Assembly (NCBI GenBank): GCA_002699335.1
Contig: PACG01000169.1
Span: 1 to 10,213 of the forward strand
DNA: 10,213 nt
Source: Candidatus Poribacteria bacterium
GTDB lineage: Bacteria; Poribacteria; WGA-4E; UBA9662
Direction: 5' to 3'
In this document: positions 1 to 7,383 of the stretch, in pieces
Layout: each line of letters begins with the position of its first letter
Position numbering within the stretch: the stretch's first letter is position 1
The notes under the pieces: generated by a model
The model's input: the letters and a program-made list of their open reading frames with translations, nothing else
What the model was told of the DNA's origin: nothing
The model's database searches: none
Program-made: the position numbers and the translations under genes

Positions 1-273
1 TTTGCTTGGCTTTTAAGAAACACTTGTGGTCGCGTTTCATGAAAGCGACCATCAAAGTAATGTTATGTTTCCGACAGGTATCGATCATCTGGTCACATTG
101 ATTGATTTGGGGTACGTGCTATCGGTTTTTCACACTTGTGCCCAGCGTACCTGTTCTTGATTCGTATCCGCTGTCGCAGCGAAAACCCCATTTTTCAGAT
201 ATTTAAAAACGGGGCCGTACATACAACGAGTTGTGGCACAGCAGCCAAGAATCCCAATTTTTACCGGTCCCAT
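1..273 (-). pseudogene. Gfo/Idh/MocA-family oxidoreductase, internally deleted and cut by the window edge
   Basis: Intact relatives are NAD(P)-dependent oxidoreductases acting on sugars or similar substrates. Reading leftward from ATG at 273-271, the first 46 residues form a Rossmann start (VKIGILGCCATTRCMYGPVF), with a beta strand and a glycine turn degraded from the usual GxGxxG, ending at a TGA at 132-130. From about position 112 downward, in another frame, the sequence resumes with CDQMIDTCRKHNITLMVAF and MKRDHKCFLKAKQ. In the family this segment follows the EKP catalytic-lysine motif. The roughly 45-50 residues that should lie between, including EKP, are missing, so this is an internal deletion plus frame change and not a single error. 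A TATAAT-like hexamer (315-320, minus strand) upstream could be the old promoter. The family call is firm; the substrate is unknown. The rest of the gene lies left of the window. Confidence 0.72.
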
Positions 274-388
274 CGATTCATACTCTCTACAGTTTAGGGA
301 AGACTGTTTCACCCATTATAACTCTTCCATTTTTCCCTGATACAATAAGGGTTTCAACGATTCTCAACATACTTTAACAGACACTATT

Positions 389-577
389 CTATGTCGTCAA
401 GTGTGTCTTTTTTTGAGCCCTGGACACTCTGTTTGTGAATATATTAATAGCGAGTGTGAAAATATGATTGTGGTAATGATGGGGTAGGGTCAGTGTAGAA
501 TAGAAGGCAGCCCAGTGCAGGTCTCTTAGGTCGTACGGTCGATGAATACTCAATTGAGGATGGTCGATTTGGATCAT
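389..577 (-). pseudogene. IS3-family transposase OrfB, N-terminal fragment
   Basis: OrfB is the DDE-type catalytic half of an IS3 transposase. The ATG at 577-575 overlaps the stop of the orfA remnant (ATGA), the usual arrangement. The first residues, HPQLSIHRPYDLRDLHWAAF followed by YSTL, match the conserved OrfB start (HPxLSIRRQCELLGxxRSSxYY). Similarity fades after about 40 residues, and the frame ends at 389 in AT-rich DNA. The roughly 250 residues with the catalytic Asp, Asp and Glu are missing. This is a truncated relic. Confidence 0.55.
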
Positions 578-885
578 CGTCTGTCGGTCGTCAAGAGAAA
601 AGGACAGCTTTTTTCAGCCACTCCAGTTCCATCTAAAGTCGCCCGATTGACTCGTAGAACTGAGTTTCCCGCCTCTGGTCCACTTTCTAGCAGCGGCTGT
701 TTCCACTGGCCGATCTGATTGGACTGCCTCCCGTCCTGACTGGCCAGTTGGTTGAGCATATGCGGCCCTTTGGCCGCTTCAAGCGCCAGACAAAACTTGA
801 AATCGGCACGGTATTGACGGCGTTTCTTACGCCATAAAGTATCCCCTCTTGGGGACAAATATATCCACTTAAGGCCACGATCCAA
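574..885 (-). pseudogene. IS3-family transposase OrfA remnant (helix-turn-helix subunit)
   Basis: OrfA of IS3 elements binds the element ends through a helix-turn-helix and is joined to OrfB by programmed frameshifting. The frame of 103 codons contains the typical OrfA pattern from about residue 18: a basic start (WRKKRRQYRADFKFCLALEA), then AAKGPHMLNQLASQ and NQIGQWKQPLLES, which matches the family signature of LxELAxxYGVHPNQIxxWKKQLLE. After about residue 75 the usual leucine-zipper region is scrambled or shortened (LDGTGVAEKS), before a tail ending TTDRR that resembles the usual end of OrfA. The first 17 codons look like upstream DNA read open. The family assignment is by motif; function is very unlikely. 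Confidence 0.65.
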
Positions 886-888
886 ATA

Positions 889-1250
889 TTGGGGGGGCGA
901 GTGAGTATAACGGGTAATTGGTTGCTAAACCAGAAATATGCAGTTGGAACTCGAGGTCAATACACCTTTCACTTAATACCTGCAGTTAATATCCAAGGAT
1001 GTATACTGATGCTAAAAAAATCATCTCATGTTGGCTTATCTGTAGAAGCAGTAGCAGTATCAGGAAATTTCCTCAAACAGATGGTTCAATAGAGAATGTA
1101 GTTAGTACGACACAAACAGACAAGAGAGTCTATTATCAGTTTTCCAATCTAAAACCAAATCGATACTGCGTCAGAACTCGTATGCCAGCTGGCTGGGGTT
1201 ACTATTCCGAACGATCTGAAAAGATGCCAAAAATTCTAGAAGGAAGTTAG
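889..1250 (+). pseudogene. Frameshifted remnant of a secreted Cna-B/SdrD-type repeat protein
   Basis: Cna-B/SdrD B-like modules are beta-sandwich repeats of large surface proteins. Two frames have to be spliced by eye. One (from 889) gives GQYTFHLIPAVNIQG, which resembles the end of one module and start of the next, and later GLSVEAVAVSGNF. The other (from 999) gives MYTDAKK and then STTQTDKRVYYQFSNLKPNR followed by YCVRTRMPAGWGYY. That last piece matches the module signature of xTTTDxxGxYxFxNLxPGxYxVxxxxPAGY. It ends at a TAG at 1248-1250. The alternation of frames and the short length mark it as decayed. It could also be a fragment of another prealbumin-like fold protein. Confidence 0.4.
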
Positions 1251-1860
1251 AAATCTACAAGCGATAAAGGATATCAATTTTTATTGCCTCGGTTTAAACA
1301 AGGTGTGTGGAGAAAGTATAGCGCTTTGGATGGGCTAGTACACAACGCAGTAAACGCGAAATGCTCAAAAGCAAAAATGGGTCTATTGGCTAGCAACGGA
1401 CGAAGGAACTGTCATTTATGACAGTCATAATTTTATCATCTTCACCACTGCCGATGGTTTAGCTCGCAGAAAAATCATGCGGATCACCCGGCACAAAGGG
1501 TAGCTCTTCTTATCACCTTACCGCTGGGTTGGCTATTGATTGCCAGTCCAACCAGAGCCATTCTAGAGTAGGAGGTGTAGAATTCAGTAGCGGATTTGTT
1601 CAATCTGGAGGCGGCGCATAATTTCACCTACAGAGCGAGTTTCTGATAAGCTTAACTAAAAAGGCCTAAGAATCAGTCTGTTGTGTGATTTTTCAACACA
1701 ATACAGTCGCGGATGCAGGTCTACCAACCCCTAAATTCGGGCTAGACTCTTTTTCTCGTCTTGGTCTGACTTCTGAATTAAAACGGGATACCCGAAAACA
1801 GTTAGGTGTCCAGATTGGAACCTTTCGATGGAAACATCATCTTTATATTTTATCATCATC
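1251..1860 (+). other. Decayed DNA with no supportable gene
   Basis: All three plus frames are broken by stops. Open pieces include 1251-1418 (continuing the frame of the preceding remnant past its TAG), 1354-1500 (containing TVIYDSHNFIIFTTADG) and a 66-codon frame from a GTG at 1685 to 1885 that I do not recognise. Around 1560-1610 a Gly/Ser-rich piece (GVEFSSGFVQSGGGA) again looks like part of a secreted repeat protein. The likeliest reading is a former large surface-protein gene in advanced decay. No RNA gene was seen. Confidence 0.4.
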
Positions 1861-1890
1861 TACAATTATAATAGCCCATAGGTGAGAAAC

Positions 1891-1919
1891 TAGACATTAG
1901 GCCGTTTTTCTGTTAAAAT
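1891..1919 (+). promoter_or_regulatory. Sigma70-type promoter of the substrate-binding/VWA operon
   Basis: The -35 box TAGACA (1891-1896, five of six matches to TTGACA) and the -10 box TAAAAT (1914-1919, five of six matches to TATAAT) are separated by an ideal 17 bp. Transcription would start near 1926, giving a leader of about 68 nt before the ATG at 1994. A perfect TATAAT at 1867-1872 has no good -35 partner. An inverted repeat (1923-1937, GCTGT/ACAGC, 5-nt spacer) sits over the predicted start and could be a small operator. Confidence 0.55.
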
Positions 1920-1981
1920 CTGGCTGTCATGAACAGCTCTAAATGCCCTTAAATTTGTTCCAACTGAATTGATTGACCTTC

Positions 1982-1990
1982 AAGGAGGAT
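1982..1990 (+). promoter_or_regulatory. Strong ribosome binding site that fixes the start of the first cluster gene
   Basis: AAGGAGGAT lies 3-5 nt before the ATG at 1994-1996, a near-perfect Shine-Dalgarno. It rules out the longer reading from a TTG at 1973, because the site would then lie inside the coding region. The ATG start also yields a clean signal peptide. Confidence 0.85.
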
Positions 1991-1993
1991 CGC

Positions 1994-3859
1994 ATGAAGA
2001 TAAAGAGATACTTCTTCGCCCTACTACTCTTGGTTCTGATCTTTAATCTTTTTTTGGCGCCTATGTCTTCGATTGAGGCACAGCAAAACTTCTCTTCCCT
2101 GGTGGGAGCTTCCTCGGTCAAGCCGGTCACTTCTACTTCGCCGTTGGTCGTACCCTATATCGTTTGGGGCGGAGAAGCAGCACTCTTTTACGCCAATGGC
2201 GGCCTGCAGACTAAGCCGGGTTCAATCATGGCTCAACAAGGACTCAACTTGAAATTGGTAGCAGGCGACGATTTTGTGGGACAGGTCAAGAATTACGTCG
2301 GAGGTCGAACGCCTCTTCTCAGAGGAACCTTTCGTATGGTCGGCCAAGCTAGCGAAGTTATTGGGCGAGATCCGAGAACCAAAGCTATGGTCTTTGGACA
2401 GATGACCTGGTCAGCGGGTGACCATTTTGTTGGTCGGGCTGATATTAAACGGATTTCGGACTTAAAGGGCAAGAAAATCGCTATTCAAACCAGCGGCCCA
2501 CACGTTGGGATGCTCTACGACATGTTAAAAACGGCACGGCTTTCTAAGTCGGATGTCAGAATAGTTTGGGTAGACGATTTGACCGGACCTGATGGTCCGG
2601 CTGAAGCCTTCCGCCGGGACTCAGCCATTTCCGGTTGTTTTGTCATTACACCAGATATGATTGGACTTACCGGCGGATACGACAATACCGGGACAGGCGC
2701 AGAAGGCACGGTCAAGGAGGCACACATCGTGGTCAGCACTGCTACCTTATCCCGGTCTATCGCTGATGTTTACGCTTGTCGTAAAGACTTCTACGACAGT
2801 AACAAAACGACCATCGAAAAATTTTTCGCCGGCTATCTGAAAGGGACAGAAGAAGTTATCAAGCTGAAAAAAGCCTATGAAGCCAGCGGATCAAGTGAAT
2901 ATATGAAACTGTTGCAGATGATGCAAGACATTTATGGCCCAGATGTTATCCCAACTTTGGAAGAGGATGCCCACGGTTTGATTGCAGATTGTACTTATGT
3001 CGGTCAACCGGGTAATGTCTCTTTCTTCAATGATACTACTAATGTTGTCACCGGCTTTGAAGGCTTTAATAAGTCAGCTATTGACATGGCAACAACTTGG
3101 GGATTTGCCAAGGAACGTTACAATCTTTTATCTTCGGACCTGAACTTTAGTTCTACCACCTTTACCAATTTGCTTTCTAACACGGTCAAGATGCCGGTTA
3201 AGCGACAGCGATTCAAGCAAGAAACAGTTAGGGCTGAGGTGGAATCCTTCAATGAAGAAGATGTACTGGACGAAAAAACGTTGATCGCCTTTACCATCCA
3301 GTTCCAACCCAATCAAGAAGAGTTCAGCGCAACGCAATACAAACAGGAATTTGACCGCGTGGTCGAGTTGGCAGCTAAGTATGGCAATGCTGCTATCGCC
3401 ATCAAAGGACATACCGATCCATCCAAAACTTTGATCACACTGGTCAAAACGGGTCTAAAGCAAGGTATCCTCAAACGGACAGGCACCAAAGGCAACTACA
3501 AGTATTTTATGGAAGGCAAACCCATCCGGTTAGAGAATACGCCGCGACTGATTCAGTTAATCCAACAGAAGAAATTTGATTCTACTGGAGATGTAGAAAG
3601 TCCATATCAGGTAATGCGGGCCGGCTTGCAGTTGTCAGAGCAACGTGCAGAAGTAGTCAAAAGGGCTATAATTAACTATGCACGCAATCGAAACGTTCGC
3701 CTCGAGGCAGAGCAGATTGTGCCGATCGGCATGGGAATCAAAGAGCCTGTAATCACTAAACCAACCAACCCTCAAGAAGCAGCCGAGAACCGCCGGGTTG
3801 AATTCGCGTTGGTCAAAGTCTCCGCCGAAACAGTCGCCGAGGCGGACTTCGACTTTTAG
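1994..3859 (+). CDS. Secreted substrate-binding protein fused to an OmpA-type peptidoglycan-binding domain
   Basis: The protein has 621 residues. Residues 1-29 are a signal peptide (KIKRYFF basic start, Leu-rich core, cleavage likely after IEA). Residues about 53-345 are a periplasmic-binding fold of the NMT1/nitrate-taurine type: an opening VPYIVWGGEA strand, then DLKGKKIAIQTSG at 156-168, the usual hinge strand of that family. Residues about 435-610 are an OmpA C-terminal domain with GHTD (472-475), LSEQRA (547-552) and NRRVEF (599-604). D475 and R551 match the Asp and Arg that hold diaminopimelate in OmpA. Between them lies a stretch of about 70 residues where about 12 is usual. There is no lipobox. 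It leads a tight operon with the VWA gene (11-bp gap). Inferred role: a ligand-binding module tethered to the cell wall; ligand unknown. No ABC permease is nearby. Confidence 0.85.
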   Translation: MKIKRYFFALLLLVLIFNLFLAPMSSIEAQQNFSSLVGASSVKPVTSTSPLVVPYIVWGGEAALFYANGGLQTKPGSIMAQQGLNLKLVAGDDFVGQVKNYVGGRTPLLRGTFRMVGQASEVIGRDPRTKAMVFGQMTWSAGDHFVGRADIKRISDLKGKKIAIQTSGPHVGMLYDMLKTARLSKSDVRIVWVDDLTGPDGPAEAFRRDSAISGCFVITPDMIGLTGGYDNTGTGAEGTVKEAHIVVSTATLSRSIADVYACRKDFYDSNKTTIEKFFAGYLKGTEEVIKLKKAYEASGSSEYMKLLQMMQDIYGPDVIPTLEEDAHGLIADCTYVGQPGNVSFFNDTTNVVTGFEGFNKSAIDMATTWGFAKERYNLLSSDLNFSSTTFTNLLSNTVKMPVKRQRFKQETVRAEVESFNEEDVLDEKTLIAFTIQFQPNQEEFSATQYKQEFDRVVELAAKYGNAAIAIKGHTDPSKTLITLVKTGLKQGILKRTGTKGNYKYFMEGKPIRLENTPRLIQLIQQKKFDSTGDVESPYQVMRAGLQLSEQRAEVVKRAIINYARNRNVRLEAEQIVPIGMGIKEPVITKPTNPQEAAENRRVEFALVKVSAETVAEADFDF

Positions 3860-3870
3860 CCCACTGGACA

Positions 3871-4833
3871 ATGCGTCAGGCTAAATTCCAGCAACGCCTA
3901 TTTTTCTTGATGCTTTTGGTGTGGATGACCGACCTACACCGTACATCTGTTCCCTCATTGCATGCTCAGGAGGCCGCATTGCACTCTGAAAATATTGTCG
4001 TGTTGCTGGATGCTTCAGGATCCATGAATGAAACATTCAGTTCAGGCGTTAATAGAACCAAGTTGCAAACGGCAAAAAATGCGCTCAAATCGGTGCTCTC
4101 CAAGCTGCCAAATGACATCAACATCGGTTTATTAATCTTCTCTACTTCCCATTCAACTCCCTGGCTGTATCCACTAGGTGTAAAAGAGAGTGACCGTTTT
4201 CTGAATGCGGTGGCAGGAGTTAGAGCCGGTGGGGGAACCCCACTCGGGCAATATATGAAAATGGGGGCTGACGCATTACTGACACAACGGGAAAAACAGT
4301 ATAATTACGGTAGTTACCGTCTGCTGGTGATTACAGACGGTAAAGCCGGAGATGCTCATCTGGTAGACACCTATACTCCGGCCATTATGAATCGGCAAAT
4401 TCGTGTTGACGTAATCGGGGTGGATATGCCCGAAGATCACATGTTAGCGACTGTGGTGGATAGCTATCGACGTGCAGACAACCCGGAACAACTGATTGAA
4501 GCGGTTTCCAAGATCCTAGCTGAAACTCCAAGCTCAACTATTGATGCTGATGAAGATCTTTTTGAGTTGATTCAACCTCTGACCAATGAACTGGCCCGTG
4601 GCATGATTGAAGCTCTATCCACGGTTCCGAGCAACCAACCAATTGGTCTGGAATCTGTTTCTGAACCTGACGTTGAAAGTCAGACATCACCCACTACTAC
4701 ACAACCTACAACAACCAGCACAGGACCGTCTACCACGGACGAGGGCGGAAACGGACCGCTGATTCTGATAGGCATCCTGCTAGTGGCCGGGATTCTTTTC
4801 TTTCAGTACCGATCCAAACAGAAGAACACTTGA
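3871..4833 (+). CDS. Secreted, membrane-anchored von Willebrand factor A domain protein
   Basis: The protein has 320 residues. A signal peptide (residues 1-32, ending LHAQ) is followed by a VWA domain at about 40-218. All metal-site (MIDAS) elements are present: DASGSM with D47, S49 and S51, GGGTP with T123, and TDG with D156. The domain should therefore bind a divalent metal and could contact an acidic ligand. After an acidic helix region comes a Thr/Ser/Pro-rich linker (about 268-290), then one membrane helix (about 295-313) and a basic tail (RSKQKN). The topology is thus outside-facing VWA with a short cytoplasmic end. The start codon has only a weak ribosome site (CTGGA), and with an 11-bp gap to the gene before, translational coupling is likely. 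VWA proteins often partner AAA+ ATPases (as in MoxR systems); here an AAA+ gene lies in the same cluster, though not of the MoxR type. Confidence 0.88.
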   Translation: MRQAKFQQRLFFLMLLVWMTDLHRTSVPSLHAQEAALHSENIVVLLDASGSMNETFSSGVNRTKLQTAKNALKSVLSKLPNDINIGLLIFSTSHSTPWLYPLGVKESDRFLNAVAGVRAGGGTPLGQYMKMGADALLTQREKQYNYGSYRLLVITDGKAGDAHLVDTYTPAIMNRQIRVDVIGVDMPEDHMLATVVDSYRRADNPEQLIEAVSKILAETPSSTIDADEDLFELIQPLTNELARGMIEALSTVPSNQPIGLESVSEPDVESQTSPTTTQPTTTSTGPSTTDEGGNGPLILIGILLVAGILFFQYRSKQKNT

Positions 4834-4853
4834 TAAGACAGGGAGAATAAGCG

Positions 4854-6461
4854 ATGGCCGAATCATCAAATTCTTCACAGCAGGCGCGTAGCAAAATTAT
4901 CATGGTTTTCAGTTGGGTGATGATTTTGGGCATTGGTGTTGCCGTCTATAAGTTTGTAATCGCCCCTAGATTGGCGGGGAAACTGGTGCAACAGACCAGT
5001 TCACAAACCAGGTACGATCACGATATCAGGATTGCTCACGACTCCTTTTCCGGTTACGCCATTCTCAGATCTTCTGCCGTCCAAAACCTGTTACAGAAAA
5101 AGAGCATTAAACTCAGCTTCATCGACGACAAAGCTGACTATAATCAACGGTTGAATCGCCTGAAAAATGGAAAAGTTCAGATGGCGGTCTTTACAGTTGA
5201 TGCTTACATTAAGGCGGGTAGCAATGCCGGTGCCTTCCCCGGTGCAATTGTGCTGGTCATCGATGAAACCAAAGGCGCGGATGCAATTGTCGCTTATAAA
5301 CAAGGGGTACCAGAGATCTCAAGACTGAGCAATCCGGCCGCCAGGATTGTACTGACCCCGGACTCACCCAGTGAAACACTGGCACGGGTGATGATTAACA
5401 AGTTCAGTTTGCCCAGTTTACCCGCCGATTGGTCACAGGCTGCCGATGGTGCAGAAGCCGTCTACAAGAAACTCAAATCGACCAACCCGACTGATCCGAA
5501 GGCTTTTGTCCTATGGGAACCCTATGTTAGCAAAGCTCTCGCGCTGGATGGGGTTCACATTTTACTGGACAGTTCTAAACTCAAAGGTTACATCGTCGAT
5601 GTGTTGGTAGCGGAACGTAGATTTCTAAGCGAATATCCAGATCAGGTTCAAGCAGTAGCAGAAGCCTACTTACGCGCCCGGCATGACTATAGTCAACAAC
5701 CTGACGGATTATTGAGTCTGTTGGTAGAGGACTCGAAAAAATATGGAGATCCCTTAAAAAGAGAAGCAGCAAATAGTCTGGTCAAAGGAATCGAATGGCG
5801 AAACACGATGGAAAATTATGCCCATTTCGGACTTGCTACGGGCCAAGAGGCCAAAGGGAGTGAATTGCTTGACGACATGATGACCAAAATTATCAATGTG
5901 CTGACCACGACAGATGCTATTCCGTCTGACCCCTTAACTGGCAAATACAACGAAATCTATTACGACGGTACATTGCGTTCTCTGTATGCCGGTAAATTTC
6001 ATCCCGGCATGGCGGCTTCGAACTTAGTCGATATTGATCTGGGCATTGAATCAGAAACGCTACCCGAGGTTAGAAGTGAGAAGCGATTGGCTATCCTGTC
6101 TAACCAGGATTGGAAAAAGTTGAAACCTGTGGCCACCATGAAAGTCAAACCCATCCAGTTTGGCCGAGGAAATGCTAGAATTCAACGCAACAGCGAACGC
6201 GCTCTAGCCAATTTAACAGGTGACCTGAAATCTTTTCCGCACTGGTATATCAGAGTTGTCGGTCATACACGGACGGAAGGCGACCGCAACGCTAACCAAC
6301 GTCTGGCTCAGCAAAGAGCAGATGCCGCTGCTAGTTTTCTGCAACAGTACGGCATTAAATCTTCTCGTATTCAGTCCATTGCCAGCACCCAGCCGCCAAC
6401 CAATGCAACTGGTGGAAAAGCCCAAAGCGTCACCTTTACGTTACTTGAAAGGCCCTACTAA
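4854..6461 (+). CDS. Membrane-anchored substrate-binding protein with C-terminal OmpA-like domain
   Basis: The protein has 535 residues. A Ser/Gln-rich cytoplasmic tail (1-13) precedes one uncleaved membrane helix (about 14-36); the body faces outward. Residues about 56-345 form a substrate-binding fold (IRIAHDSFSGYAIL start; KNGKVQMAVFTVDAY and GADAIVAY strands). Residues about 434-535 are OmpA-like with GHT at 470-472 and LAQQRA at 484-489. The conserved Asp of the diaminopimelate site is Arg (R473), while the Arg (R488) is kept, and the NRRV ending is absent. Peptidoglycan binding is therefore doubtful or altered. A GGGAG ribosome site lies 8 nt before the ATG, with a 20-bp gap to the VWA gene. 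It shares domain order with the first gene of the operon but is strongly diverged. Ligand unknown. Confidence 0.83.
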   Translation: MAESSNSSQQARSKIIMVFSWVMILGIGVAVYKFVIAPRLAGKLVQQTSSQTRYDHDIRIAHDSFSGYAILRSSAVQNLLQKKSIKLSFIDDKADYNQRLNRLKNGKVQMAVFTVDAYIKAGSNAGAFPGAIVLVIDETKGADAIVAYKQGVPEISRLSNPAARIVLTPDSPSETLARVMINKFSLPSLPADWSQAADGAEAVYKKLKSTNPTDPKAFVLWEPYVSKALALDGVHILLDSSKLKGYIVDVLVAERRFLSEYPDQVQAVAEAYLRARHDYSQQPDGLLSLLVEDSKKYGDPLKREAANSLVKGIEWRNTMENYAHFGLATGQEAKGSELLDDMMTKIINVLTTTDAIPSDPLTGKYNEIYYDGTLRSLYAGKFHPGMAASNLVDIDLGIESETLPEVRSEKRLAILSNQDWKKLKPVATMKVKPIQFGRGNARIQRNSERALANLTGDLKSFPHWYIRVVGHTRTEGDRNANQRLAQQRADAAASFLQQYGIKSSRIQSIASTQPPTNATGGKAQSVTFTLLERPY

Positions 6462-6543
6462 CGACGATGGGAAAAGACTGTTAGATTTAAAAATCGTAGC
6501 ACAAAGGCTTAATAGGTAATGGCGTAGTAATTAACAAGTACAA

Positions 6544-6584
6544 AGGCTGAAGGAGAACCTTTCTCAGTGGTATTTCACCAGCCT
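6544..6584 (+). promoter_or_regulatory. Possible three-way-junction RNA leader before the coiled-coil membrane protein
   Basis: AGGCTG (6544-6549) pairs perfectly with CAGCCT (6579-6584). Between them, AAGG/CCTT (6550-6553 with 6558-6561) closes an AGAA loop, and GTG/CAC (6567-6569 with 6576-6578) can close a second short arm. The only Shine-Dalgarno-like sequence (AGGAGAA, 6551-6557) is inside the first arm. The ATG of the next gene follows 16 nt after the structure. There is no T-run, so it is not a classic terminator. The short second arm may be chance. Confidence 0.3.
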
Positions 6585-6600
6585 ATGCTACCATTAGCTT

Positions 6601-7383
6601 ATGCAGCGCATCGACCACAAGCGACTTCGTCAACGGATTCTTCTCAACCTGATTGGTGACAATTTCGTTATTTTTCCCCTCGGTGCTGGTGTTTCTCTGG
6701 CTTTTACGACCTGGGCTTTTAACCTAGAACCACAACTTTTGTTTTGGTTTGTCAGTGGTATGGTGGGGCTGTTAGGACCCATTGGAGGGCTGGTTACCAA
6801 ATGGGCAACTGGAATGAATAAGCTCTCCCATCGTGCTCTGGAAGAGATCCAGGCTGAAACGCATCAAGCCCAAGAACAGGAATTGGATCAGCTACAGAAT
6901 CAACTAGTTGCTGATGGAGATGCGCGAACCGAGCGGATGTTAGCTGATCTGCGAGCTATTCATCAATCGTTTAAGCAAGAATTAGCCACTACGGAAAGAT
7001 CTCGGTTGACAGCTGGCGGAATGGGGTTGGAAATCATCTACAAGGTAGATCAGCTGTTCGTTGAATCGGTCAAATGTTTAGGAAATACCATTGCGTTACT
7101 CAATAAGTCTGAAGAAGCCGCCACTGAAACGGTTAAAGCCTCTATTTTGGAGAAGCGCGAATCGATTATCTCCGAGGTCAAGCAGGCGATCGGCCAACTG
7201 TCACAGATTTATACGGAACTTTTAACCCTTGATCCGGATGGTGATTCATCGCGCTTATCACAACTCAGAAACGAATTGGATGCCAATATCGAGTTTGCTC
7301 GAAAAGTTGATCAAAATGTTCGTAATCTAGACCAAGACAAATTATTCGAACCCAGTGAATATGATGAATTCATCAGTGAGTAA
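6601..7383 (+). CDS. Two-helix membrane protein with long cytoplasmic coiled coil, family unknown
   Basis: The protein has 260 residues and I do not recognise a family. A basic start (RIDHKRLRQR) is followed by two membrane helices (about 21-41 and 45-68) joined by a very short loop, so both ends should be cytoplasmic. Residues about 76-245 are almost wholly helical with heptad-like spacing and many Glu, Gln and Lys, typical of a coiled-coil stalk; the C-terminus is acidic (EPSEYDEFISE). An in-frame TAG at 6595-6597 makes 6601 the first possible ATG, yet there is no Shine-Dalgarno at normal distance; the nearest (6551-6557) is 43 nt away in a possible RNA hairpin. It lies 139 bp after the second substrate-binding gene and 122 bp before pspA. 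Inferred role: membrane partner or receptor for the PspA-like protein. Confidence 0.8.
   Translation: MQRIDHKRLRQRILLNLIGDNFVIFPLGAGVSLAFTTWAFNLEPQLLFWFVSGMVGLLGPIGGLVTKWATGMNKLSHRALEEIQAETHQAQEQELDQLQNQLVADGDARTERMLADLRAIHQSFKQELATTERSRLTAGGMGLEIIYKVDQLFVESVKCLGNTIALLNKSEEAATETVKASILEKRESIISEVKQAIGQLSQIYTELLTLDPDGDSSRLSQLRNELDANIEFARKVDQNVRNLDQDKLFEPSEYDEFISE

Larger units (their letters stand above)
389..885 (-). mobile_element. Remnant of an IS3-family insertion sequence
   Basis: This region carries the 5' part of a two-gene IS3-type transposase in minus orientation: an orfA remnant followed by an orfB start that overlaps it by ATGA. The DDE catalytic core of OrfB is absent, so the element cannot move itself. 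I could not match terminal inverted repeats or a target duplication. The minus-strand stretch from about 430 to 385, with an A-rich run and TTGACGACATAG, may be a former end, but its partner near 885 does not match. The borders given are those of the recognisable coding remnants. Confidence 0.65.

Noticed and set aside
1973..1993. Longer first gene starting at a TTG seven codons upstream
   Set aside because: The AAGGAGGAT ribosome site lies inside that extension and fits the ATG at 1994, which also begins a clean signal peptide.
6485..6497. GATTT/AAATC dyad after the second binding-protein gene, as a terminator
   Set aside because: The stem is only 5 AT-rich pairs with no T-run behind it.
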